This document shows positions 42,660 to 54,743 of a stretch of 64,000 nucleotides of DNA, piece by piece. Under the pieces are notes generated by a model. It searched no databases. It worked only from the letters and a program-made list of their open reading frames with translations, and had not been told where the DNA came from. The translations under genes and the position numbers were made by a program. The first letter of the stretch is position 1, and each line of letters opens with the position of its first letter. Source of the stretch: Adiantum capillus-veneris (taxonomy: Eukaryota; Streptophyta; Polypodiopsida; Polypodiales; Pteridaceae); assembly GCA_014529385.2 (NCBI GenBank), contig CM043958.1:83539025-83603024 (forward strand), read 5' to 3'.

Positions 42660-42892
42660 TTGTGACCACCTTTGCAGGTACGTTGAGAGGAGAGAGGAGA
42701 GAGGGTGTCCTGTGGGAGCGTGCTCTACGTCGCTGTGCGCGGCAGCAGTAGAGTATCTGACAACACGATCTGGGTATGTATTGTGTGTGTGTGTATGCGT
42801 TGTGTGGTAGCGTGCCTTTTGTCGTAGTGCGTGGCAATAATAAGGTATCTTACCACACAATGGGAGTGTGTGTGTAAGCTGTTCTACGAAAC

Positions 42893-43312
42893 AATGCTTA
42901 TCACGGGGGCATCACCTCGGTGATGCGGGGAAGATGGTGTCCTTGTGGTAAGTATTGGCTTATTGTCAGGGTACTACGTAGGTAACGCGGCGAATCTAGT
43001 ATCCTTATGGTTAGTCAACTTCCCTTCCCCTTCCCCAAAAAACATATGGGTATCGGTCGGTAACGCGGCTATATGATGTTCGTATGTAGGTCATTTTTTT
43101 TCCTTAGATTCAGGCGGCACTCGATCGGTAACACGGCTAATTGAGTGTAGTTTGTTAGAAGCATATGTTTTTGCATAAATGTGGCATTCAGGTCGTTAAC
43201 CCGGCCGTACAAACGTCATATAATTTGTATGTGCATGTGCAGTTAATTTTTTAAGTATTAAGTATATGAAATACTTGGTCGGTAACGCGGCTGTGAAGAG
43301 TATTTTATATAC
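42893..43312 (+). repeat. Hairpin array, core GGTCGGTAACGCGGCT
   Basis: Six units share a core close to TCGGTAACGCGG (42914, 42980, 43056, 43125, 43192 degraded, 43279). Most cores are enclosed by arms of unrelated sequence that pair: 42893-42904 with 42945-42956 (12 bp, two G-U); GGGTACTA 42969-42976 with TAGTATCC 42997-43004 (one G-U); AACATAT 43041-43047 with ATATGATGTT 43071-43080 (bulge); CACTCGAT 43118-43125 with ATTGAGTG 43140-43147 (one G-U); GTATATGAAATACT 43262-43275 with AGTATTTTATATAC 43299-43312 (14 bp, one G-U). All mismatches in the 12-, 8- and 14-bp stems are G-U on the plus (sense) strand. This is the pattern expected of selected RNA structure. Confidence 0.75.
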
Positions 43313-43384
43313 AAAATGTATGAATTGTTTGATTTTGTTGTTTTTAACTGTCCATTTAAAATTATATACTAGCTAATCATATTC

Positions 43385-43585
43385 AAAAGAATACTTTATT
43401 CATCAATCATCGCTATTTGAAATGTTCCATTTATATAGAATACTTTATTCATCAATCAACACTATTTTAAATGTTCCATTTATATAGAGTACTTTATTCA
43501 TCAATCATCGCTATTTTAAATGTTTCATTTATATATTATACTTTATTTATCAATCATCGCTATTTTAAACGTTCCATTTATATAA
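43385..43585. repeat. ~50-bp tandem repeat in the leader (four copies)
   Basis: Four copies of 'atactttattcatcaatca...' with 'cgctatttt-aaatgttccatttatata', followed by two weaker copies further on (about 43650-43705 and 43765-43810). Confidence 0.8.
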
Positions 43586-44224
43586 ATTACATGTAAAAAA
43601 ATATTTGCACACAAAATGAATGTTTAATATTGGTTTTTAATCTTTTTAAATGACTCTCAAGCATTATCGCTATTTTTAATGCTTCATTTACATAAATTCT
43701 CTACAAAAAATCTAAATGCACACAATTTGCATGTTAAATATTCTTTTGTATCTTTTTAAAGAGCATCAATTATCATCGCTTTTTGATTGCTACATTTATA
43801 TAAATTCTATGTAAAAAAAGTATGTGAACACAATTTGCTAGTCCAATTTGTATACTTCCAATGTTTTAAATGTTTTTGAAGATTTTAAGTCAGTGTGTGC
43901 TTTGTTTGAATTAGTATGTGCGCACGGAGAAAAATATAAGTTAAAAATTCAATAATATAATGAAATGTTAAATACTGTTAACATGTATTGTTTGATCTGA
44001 ATTAAGTTCTTATAAACCACTTGTTTGAACTGATTTTTACACATGTAACAGATTGCAATTTTAAGTGAAGATTATATTCAATTTTTATCAATATTTCCTT
44101 GCACATTTGTTAAAGTCTTCAAGTGGTGGTTAAGAGTTTACCTGAGATAGTGTGAGAGTGGTAGTGTCATTCGCAACCATGAATTTGTATTTGATATGCT
44201 GTTTTTGTATTGTCCAGTGCAAAT

Positions 44225-45440
44225 ATGACGCCAGATCAAAAGAAATGTATTATGCGTGCCATTCGTAAAGAATGTATTTTGGCAATCTCATCATGTGCAG
44301 CTGATAGCATACAGTAGATTAGTGAAAGCGATGTCTACATCAAAGACATCACTAGCGCTATATGGGAGAACACAGAGCGTAGGTAGCGACTTGAAGGCCA
44401 ATACGAGTTGTTGAGTCCAGCTGGGATATAAGAATTTGACCCCCACCACAAGGTCAGGACAGTGTTGGGCAATATGAAAGTATGTTGCAGAGACTTAAAG
44501 GAAGATATCCCACCTGCTTGCGACATGTCAAAATTAGAGCTCTGGGATAAATTGTGGAAAGAACAGAAGGTAAAGATGAAGCATGTGAAAGAGGAGGACC
44601 AAGCAGCCTTACCCAAGAGATTGAAGATGGCCCAAGATGCACAAGCAGCTTTGGGAGGTCGATCCGATGCCAGCGGCACCGACACAATCATATGCACTGC
44701 TTTGAATACAAAGTGCGCTCATCTTGTTGGCATCCCTCACGAAGCCTTGGTAGAAGGTATGAGAATTGGAGAAGGCTCCTTCGGTGTGTGCACATTGTAC
44801 ACTATCAAAGGCATCTCATTTTTTCCAGACCACATTACATATGTGGGAAAATGTTACAAGGGAGGGAGTGAGGTGAAATTTGACAGCTTTCAAACAGAGC
44901 AAGGAATGCAAACGCTTCACCCCTCCATTGTAAGGTACATTGGGTTTACTACAAAATCTCCTTGGATCACAATATTTCCATAATACAATGGGGGTACTAT
45001 GGGCGACATGATGTGCCACTTATCGTTTGCTCACAAATTGTTCAAACAACACATGCACAGGCTACAACACGGCTGGAGGTCATTGCCTGGAGCAAACAAC
45101 CATGTAAGTGAGATAGACACGGTGCGGATCAAAGCAGTGGTCGAGAAAATGCCGGTAATTGGTCATGCCTTAATTGACGGTGTTGCGGCTGCCCACTTGG
45201 CCGGTATAGTGCACAGTGACCTGCACCCGTTCAACGTAATGTTGGACTTTACTCGCGCCAATAAACCCCGCGTCGGTATCATTGATTGGGATATGATGCT
45301 GAGAACACCTGCTAAGCGCGTAACAAATAATTATTTGTCTCCAAGCGCACAATCGGACGAAGAAGTTTTGAATGCACAGAGAGCAGGGAATACCGAGATG
45401 GCTAAGTGACCGTGGATTGCTCCTAAACTATATGATCCAC
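44225..45440 (+). pseudogene. E1 protein-kinase-like gene (five stops, 3' end lost)
   Basis: One reading frame runs from ATG 44225 to about 45440 with no frameshift, but stops at 44315 (TAG), 44384 (TAG), 44429 (TAA), 44981 (TAA) and 45407 (TGA). The first ~180 codons are a family-specific helical region (MRAIRKECILAIS; KLWKEQKVKMKHVKEED). The kinase domain follows: glycine loop MRIGEGSFGVC (about 44760), lysine segment ITYVGKCYKG, helix C with TEQGMQTLHPSIVRYIGF, and, after the TAA, FP-stop-YNGGTMGDMM. The catalytic loop is HSDLHPFNVML (about 45213), the metal site GIIDWD with DW in place of DFG, and PWIAPKLYDP corresponds to the APE motif. DLHP...IDW also resembles aminoglycoside-phosphotransferase kinases, while the APE segment favours eukaryotic protein kinases. 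Substrate unknown. The frame ends abruptly where it meets the transposase. Confidence 0.85.
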
Positions 45441-47115
45441 GGTGCGTAGATGCATTTCTTTGATGCAATCAATTCGGTCCTGAACGTTGGAGTAGAACAT
45501 GTTGACCACGTGATAGAAATCGCCTACCACCTCTGTATTGGACATCAGATCTAGATTCCAATACTCTAGATCGAGCATGTAAGCCACACTATGGAGTGGA
45601 CTATGAGCGCTCTTCCACCTTGCATGAAAATACTTAGCCAAAATTTTCCGTTGTTTGCTAGAGAATGGTAATCGCCACTCCTTCTCTACTACAGACTCTT
45701 TCAGCTCTTTAGGATTTTCAAGACTCTGTTGGACTGACCACCATGTCATCCACACTTTGCCTAAGTTTGGCTTCCTTTGATCAAGATTGCGGATCGCGAA
45801 CATAACGGGCATCACTACATGGTATATATCCATTACACTCCTCCACCAAGTAGCCTTGTTTGCATTGCCACGTAGACATGTAATTTTATCTTTCACTATT
45901 TCTTTTTGCTCAAGCTGCCATTCATCAAAGGCCGCGCAATTGAATGTGTCAATCACATCACATTTATTACGGAGAAGTGGTTGCAAGGTATAAAAGTGTA
46001 TACAGAACCAAGTTTCAGCAGGAAGTTTCAGCATCACTGGCATGCGCATCCTATACAAATTGAGCACTCTTTGTCGTTTCAAGATAAATTTCACAGCTTG
46101 ACGTGCTGTATCAATTATTTTGGTGAACCATGTGGTTTCTTCACTAGTGTACCAATCTTTCAACACCAAGTTCAAGCTGTGCGTATTACAACCATTGGCA
46201 AAAATGTGTGGAAAGCACTTCTTTATTAATTTACTGACGTTTTTACAATTCTTTGCATTGTCCATCACAACTTGGACAACACCAATTTCTTTAATTACAT
46301 TAATCAAGACCTCATAAATGTATTTGCCACTTTTAATTGCACCAAAACTATCAATCGCCTTTATAAACGTTTCTCCTCTTGGACAAACCAGCATTACATT
46401 GATCAACGGTCTTCTCTGAACATTTGACCAGCCATCACTCACAATCGTATATCCTGAAAGCGAAATATTCCCAAGTATTATTTTGCCAACACGCTCTTTG
46501 ACTTCGATGTAACATTTGTCCAATTTCTTATCGTGTGATAAGAAGGAGCTGAAAATCTTGGACCAAACTCATCGATTTTCTTCCAAGAAACCTTCCAATG
46601 ATTGCTGTCTACCATGACCAAAGCACTTCCAGTAAAGAATATTGCTTTGGCGAGTGCTGTTTGTGCTTCTTGTAGAGACTGCACTCGAAAGCTTTGATGT
46701 GATAATTTTTGACGCATTTGACAAAGTCCACCTTCATTGTGACATTTAAAAGGAACACTGCCCGGAATTTCCTCTCCTTGCGCAGGTTGCTCTCCAAGGT
46801 TAGTTAGCGTCACTACAGGATCTACAGAGTTAATATTTGGCTCTGGGAACTCTTGATTCGAAGGCACAGAGCTATATATCTGTTGTCTCTTGCCACCCTT
46901 TTTGGCGAGCTCTTCTCTCAAACGCTTTGCAACTGCAGGTGCCTGAGAATGTTCACATTTTCTACAATTGTTTTTAGCACTACCCAAAAAATGAACCCTA
47001 ATACGTGGTGCACCGCCAGATTTTGTTGTGTGACAAAATTTATATTGCCACTCCATATATCAGCCGCATATGTTGTGAGCATAATCCCACTCTTTGCCAG
47101 GAGCATTTTCTCCAT
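45423..47115 (-). pseudogene. E1 hAT transposase (BED + DUF659/RNase H core, 3' end lost)
   Basis: Start near 47115 by comparison with E2 (ATG, then GKEWDYAH against GQEWSYVH); this needs one frameshift and is followed by a TGA at about 47058. From 47056 the frame reads WQYKFCHTTKSGGAPRIRVH then CRKCEH, a BED zinc finger with one finger Cys replaced. After a linker comes the DUF659 region: KIDEFGPRFSAPSYHTIR, then a one-base frameshift near 46525 and LDKCYIEVKERVGK, TIVSDGWSN (first catalytic Asp), VVMDNAKNCKNV (second Asp), CNTHSLNLVLKDW. The long insertion domain runs to VVGDFYHVVNMFYSN. The C-terminal hAT dimerisation domain (about 100 residues) is missing. Transposase cuts and joins DNA at the inverted repeats in the nucleus. 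Non-functional. Confidence 0.92.
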
Positions 47116-47569
47116 TGCTTTTAAATTAAAACTCAAGAGAAAAGAACAAGATGTTCAGTTTTGAAAACAATTTTTTTATTTTCATTATATATTATAATTT
47201 AAAAAACATTCAATATGAAAGTAACCATGATGCACAATATGAGATTTTCAATGCACGCTACTCAATCCACATATTGATCACTTGTATTGTGAGTAATCAT
47301 ACACATTGCAATGTAGTCTATAGATGGCGTAATAACCATAACAATGCTATGAATCTCTCTATGCAATTGTTATTATAATGATTATTTATATGTCCACTTT
47401 GATTTGCAAACAATAAGACACACCTAATCTCATTTGCTAAAAAGAACAAACGAAAGCAATAAAATATATGATTGGTCATTTCATGCACTAATAATCTATC
47501 GTAATACATAATGCACTCTCTACATAAACCAATGCATGAACTAACACAAATAAATCTTTAATATAATCA

Positions 47570-48030
47570 CCCAATTGGGGACTACTTGTACCCAGTGAAG
47601 GATTGTAGCCCACCCATGCAACCAATTCAATGTATAAAAGCTATTTTAACCCAATCAAGGATTATAGCTCTTATATTGTAAATCAACTCAAATGCAAGAC
47701 TTCAAGGATCTTTATATGCCCGGTACACTAGTAGAGGATATCCAACCCTTGGCTATCGACTCGTCATTTACATATGATCATCTTCTAAAACCAATTACAA
47801 CCCTCATTTGGACCAATGGCTTCTTTGCAATGAGCATGATTCCCCAAGTTTTCAGTTGTTTTGGTTTTGTACCTTTATGTCGTAAACGAATTAAATTTTT
47901 TTAGAAGTGGTTACCGAATTAAGAATCACGTTCGGTCCAAAAAAAGGACCTGTGACTCTTTAACCTTAGGTCAATTCATAAGGAGATGACAATACCCGGC
48001 ACTCGGATACACTCCCCAAGGATTTGCCTA
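47570..48030 (-). repeat. Hairpin array in the E1 transposase leader
   Basis: Three units share a loop that on the plus strand is ACCCA-TCAAGGATT or close to it, enclosed by different stems: CTAC 47582-47585 with GTAG 47605-47608 (extended by GGG/CCC); AGCTAT 47639-47644 with ATAGCT 47664-47669; GGCA 47998-48001 with TGCC 48025-48028 around 'ctccccaaggattt'. Weaker than the left array, but built the same way and placed between promoter and start codon of the minus-strand gene. Confidence 0.5.
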
Positions 48031-48061
48031 GCTAAAAGACCGGGGTTAGCACACTATTTAC

Positions 48062-48070
48062 TATATATAA
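48062..48070 (-). promoter_or_regulatory. Inward TATA box (transposase promoter)
   Basis: TATATATA on either strand at 48062-48069, directly inside the right subterminal palindromes: the mirror image of the left promoter. Confidence 0.6.
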
Positions 48071-48076
48071 TTATGC

Positions 48077-48175
48077 CCGCCGGGCTTTTTCATTTTCCCG
48101 ACGGGCCTGCCGGGCTACTGCATTATCTGACGGGCCTACCGGGAAAATAAAAAATCCCGGCGGGCCCCGTAAGGA
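48077..48175. promoter_or_regulatory. Right subterminal palindromic repeats of E1
   Basis: CCCGCCGGGC, CCCGACGGGCCTGCCGGGC, GACGGGCCTACCGGG and CCCGGCGGGCCCCG in succession, matching the left subterminal set in both sequence and distance from the end. Confidence 0.75.
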
Positions 48176-48303
48176 AAATGAAATAACCCACCGGGCTAAT
48201 CGGCTCTATAGGTTTTTGCAGGTCAAAATCAAAGTCACGTTAACAATTAACGTGATCACGTGATTTTTTTATGTAAATACTATAGTTATTTACGTAATCA
48301 CCC

Positions 48304-48331
48304 GATCGTGATTACGTTAATGAAATCCCTG
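48304..48331 (-). repeat. Right terminal inverted repeat of E1
   Basis: Ends ...ATGAAATCCCTG; reverse complement CAGGGATTTCAT matches the left terminus. Confidence 0.9.
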
Positions 48332-48339
48332 ATCGGAAT
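48332..48339. repeat. Target site duplication of E1 (right)
   Basis: ATCGGAAT, perfect copy of 42260-42267. Confidence 0.95.
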
Positions 48340-48340
48340 T

Positions 48341-48960
48341 CTATGATGAACCATCAGTTGATTCCCTTACTTCTATAAAATTCTCTAACAAACTTTTATC
48401 CGTTTCCCTTGGTTCTAGTTTATCTTCCCTAGAAGACTCTTGCCCCATTGATGTGGACATTGGCTTATCTGTAAAATAGGTCAATGAGCTTTCATGCATA
48501 CCAAAACCTTTATTGGCATGTCCCATAAGCCTATGAATGGAGTTAGACTTCTACTGCAAACAATAGTGGAAGTAGCTAAAGAGTCGTATGAATTCAAGGG
48601 CTCAAGGAGTGTCCTGGTAGGCTGGTAGTCTAAAAACATGTCAAACTTGACTGCTTGACCCCCATCCTTGAAATCGTTGATCTTCTTGTCCCTTTGTTCA
48701 CTCTTTGAAATGCCAGCAGAGGATGAAGTCTCCTCTTCTGAACTGCCATATGACTCATTGTGCCTTCTAGGTTTTTTCAAAACTCTGCTTTTCTTGCTTT
48801 TTCTCCGCTTCTTTCAACTTTCCTCATCCTCTCTGAAACTAGAGGATGATGAACTGTCAGAATTCTCTAAGCAAAAGAAAAACAAGGTCATCCTCGAAAC
48901 AAACGCCCTTCTTGGATCTGCTTGCCACCTTGAAAGTTGACTTCCAACCCAAATAATTGT
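48341..48960 (-). pseudogene. Gag-like relic (Gypsy type)
   Basis: Minus-strand frame 48780-48481 with a Ser/Glu-rich, charged run, then KKINDFKDGGQAVKFDMFLD, which resembles the start of the retrotransposon gag domain of some Gypsy elements ('VKFDxFxGxKD'), then SLTPFIGLWDMPIKVLVCMK. The next frame continues to 48341 after a shift. E1 is inserted immediately beside it, so the relic is part of the target DNA. Confidence 0.45.
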
Positions 48961-52425
<3,465 letters not shown>

Positions 52426-52433
52426 AAAAGCAC
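52426..52433. repeat. Target site duplication of E2 (left)
   Basis: AAAAGCAC, repeated at 58736-58743. The match extends one base (AAAAAGCAC), so the exact edge is uncertain by one base. Confidence 0.85.
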
Positions 52434-52449
52434 CTGGGTTGCATTATTC

Positions 52450-52641
52450 TTTATTCGGGAGACGTATAATACGCGAATAATGGGCGTATTATTCGTTTAT
52501 ATAAATTATATGACCGTATTAAACGGTGCCACATCAGCATAAACAGCTAATCGTATAACTTCTTGGTTTTTCGATCGAAATTATTTTTGAACGAAATAAT
52601 TTTCGATCAAAAATTATAACGATCGAATATGTTAGTATATA
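52450..52641. promoter_or_regulatory. Left subterminal repeats and TATA box of E2
   Basis: CGTATAATACG, GGGCGTATTATTCG and TTTTCGATCGAAA/TTTTCGATCAAAAA repeats, then GTATATATAGC (TATA at 52634-52641) facing the transposase gene. Matching repeats lie at 58540-58725. Confidence 0.7.
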
Positions 52642-52692
52642 TAGCAGCACGCGATAGGCCTTATACCTGCTTTCACAATCAGTGTTTTCCAT

Positions 52693-53489
52693 GTGAGTAC
52701 TCTCACCAAACGATCAAAAAAAGTAATTTGTAAAAAAATAAAACAAGTCGAATTTAATAAAAATTCGAATTCAATAGAATTTTAAGTTTTGTGATTTAAA
52801 TATATGAATTTGTTTTGAAAAACTTAGTAAATAGTTAAAAGTTTGTATTTTGTGAAGAGTTTAATCTCTCACCTGATACAAACTGTAATTATAAGAATCA
52901 CTTGTCAATGTGTTCAATTAATTGACACTTGAAAGTGACTAATAAAAAAAAAGTAAGATATTATCGTTGTGTGTAGAGTGTACTCTCACATGAGATAATT
53001 AGTTTAAAAATATAATTACATAAAAATTAATTTTATGTAATTTAAAGTTTGATTTTGATGTGTAGAGATTTTCTCTCACTTCGAAATGAATATAATGAAA
53101 CAAAATTATATTTTTACGTTTTGTGTAGAGCTATTCACACTGCTATGCTCTCACTAGAGTAAAAATTTAGGAAAAACATGTCCAAAAATATTGATATTCT
53201 CTTATCTTTATTTGTACTGCAAACTCTACCGTACTGTGTGAGAGCATACACATGCTCGCATTGTAGATAGATAATCGCTTAAAAATCTATGGTAAAGTGT
53301 AAGAACTTTTTGTTCGCACTTTACATAGATACAATAATTAGCAAGTATTGTAAGTGATTATTGTTTTGACATTTAAAAATGTCACTTATAGCTCTTGTAT
53401 GTATAGCAATTTATAATGATAATCATTTTAATACTTGATTTAATTGTAATTATTGATTATCGTAATGTGTTAAAGCTACAAGCTTGCAC
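52693..53489 (+). repeat. Hairpin array, sense core GTGTAG...CTCAC (transposase leader)
   Basis: About eight units. The core is GTGTAGAG-n-CTCTCAC with a variable tip, and outer stems that differ yet pair: AGTTTGTAT 52840-52848 with ATACAAACT 52876-52884; ATTATC 52960-52965 with GATAAT 52994-52999; ATTTTGA 53052-53058 with TCGAAAT 53081-53087 (one U-G); ATTTTTAC 53110-53117 with GTAAAAAT 53159-53166; TCTAC 53225-53229 with GTAGA 53263-53267; ATCTATG and TAAAGTG in 53285-53298 with their complements up to 53330. Tips also vary and pair (GAGCAT/ATGCTC; GAAC/GTTC; AAGCT/AGCTT in 53467-53489). Confidence 0.8.
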
Positions 53490-53666
53490 TTTAGATAAAT
53501 CGATGCAATTTATATGTAATCCAATGGTATTGTTTTTTATTATTGTATTTTTGTTCAATCATTGTTTTTATTTATTTTAATTTCGTTCAATCATTGTTAG
53601 TTAAATTAATTTAATGTTTTAATTGATTTTGATTATGAAAATGATCATTGACTTTGTTTTTACTAG
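52693..53666 (+). other. Candidate 5'-UTR intron of the E2 transposase gene
   Basis: Strong donor match CAT/GTGAGTA at 52693 and acceptor TTTTTACTAG ending 53666, twenty bases before ATG 53686. The donor coincides with the first hairpin unit. Contains the left hairpin array and no ORF. Confidence 0.45.
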
Positions 53667-53685
53667 CAAATTACTTTTGTGCATC

Positions 53686-54482
53686 ATGGTGAAAGGACAA
53701 GAGTGGAGTTATGTGCATGAGTTGAAAGCTGGGAGAAATACATCTCGACTTAAATGTAAATCTTGTGGCCACGAGTTCAGTGGTAATGCAACCAGAATTA
53801 AAGAGCATTTATTTAAAGTTCCTGGCAATGTTGAAAAGTGCGGGGTACCACCAAAAGATATTCATGAAAAATTTGCCATGTATTCTCGCAAAGTAAAGTT
53901 GATTCTTGCAGCTAAACATAAAGGTGATGTTTCTAAAGATATTCATGCAAATATTGAACCATCTGTATGCAATGAGGCAACAGAAGAGGTGTGTACCACT
54001 CAAGTAAACTATCAAAGTTCTCAATTGAACCCTCTTCATGGACATGCTTCTACATTAGGAGGAGTTCCTAGCACAAGCAAATCTGGCAGAGCGTCATCCA
54101 ATGGACAGACAATGCCTGAAGCATTAGGTAAGCAATGGTTGCTTGAGTTGCATTTAAAATGGACACAAGCATTTAAAGTGGAAGTTGTGAGCGAAACTGG
54201 TTAGCATTCGACTTTGTGCACACTAAAAAGCGAAACAGACTTCGTACTAAACGGACTGCTGATTTGGTGTATGTTTTTTGCAATATGAGACTTATTTATA
54301 AGCCTCAAAACATTGCAACTAGAGCCGCTCAAAAGCAATATGGAGTCTTCCAAACGCATGAAGCTATTTCTGCAGAAGTTGATGATGAAGATGATATGGA
54401 ATGGGAGATAGTTTCAGAATGCTCAGATATGGACGAAGTAGATGATATGGTTGCAGTTTTTGAAGATGGAGATGATTTGTGA
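53686..54482 (+). pseudogene. E2 hAT transposase, central core deleted
   Basis: The N-terminal part from ATG 53686 reads MVKGQEWSYVHELKAGRNTS then CKSCGHEFSGNATRIKEHLF, a BED zinc finger with C-x2-C and the downstream His intact, then a Ser/Gly-rich linker. Near 54150 the frame passes straight to the C-terminal tail. A one-base shift at about 54190 gives CERNWLAFDFVHTKKRNRLR, the 'ERNWSxFxxIHSKKRNRL' signature that closes the hAT dimerisation domain, followed by LVYVFCNMRL and a very acidic C-terminus (54365-54482). About 450 residues, including DUF659 and all catalytic residues, are missing. This looks like an internal-deletion derivative that could move only with help in trans. Confidence 0.88.
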
Positions 54483-54743
54483 GAGTACCATTGTAATACT
54501 TAACAAGTTTTTGCATATGATGAAAGAAAGTGGTATCTCGTTGTCGTTCACATCAAAACCTCTCTTTCTCTCTCTCATACGCACATATTCACTCTCACTC
54601 GAATATAAACTACCGATAATATCTTGTCGAATAACAATTACATAAAGTCGATGTAGGTTTGAAATTACAACAAGGTTCTGGGAAATTACTCAATCGAAAA
54701 GATTTTGATATAATTTTGAGATTACAAAAAGCTTATGAGTGAC

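Larger units (their letters stand above)
42678..44217 (+). other. Candidate 5'-UTR intron of the E1 kinase gene
   Basis: Donor GCAG/GTACGT at 42678 and acceptor TTGTATTGTCCAG at 44217, eight bases before the ATG at 44225. The acceptor position is conserved in the relic at 37602 and in E2. The interval holds no ORF but contains the hairpin array (42893-43312) and a tandem repeat (43385-43585). Confidence 0.55.

Noticed and set aside
42893-43312. CRISPR-like array (repeats with variable spacers)
   Set aside because: The repeats are short, unevenly spaced (about 65-85 bp), the variable parts pair with each other, and the context is a eukaryotic transposon.
44225-45409. Stop codons in the kinase frame read as RNA-editing (U-to-C) sites or an altered code
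   Set aside because: U-to-C editing is known from organelles of some seed-free plants, and this is nuclear transposon DNA. C-to-T decay of methylated DNA explains the pattern more simply.
44462-45409. Kinase-like gene as an ordinary host gene in which a hAT inserted
   Set aside because: It lies inside the element ends and target duplications, and the same arrangement recurs in E2.
52434-52445. Doubt about the E2 ends because the outermost five bases differ
   Set aside because: Kept as the element edge because the 8-bp duplication is exact, TTGCATT is shared at the same offset, and subterminal repeats match; the edge may be off by one base.
54442-54645. Plus-strand ORF after the E2 transposase
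   Set aside because: It overlaps the acidic tail out of frame and has no similarity to the transposase end.
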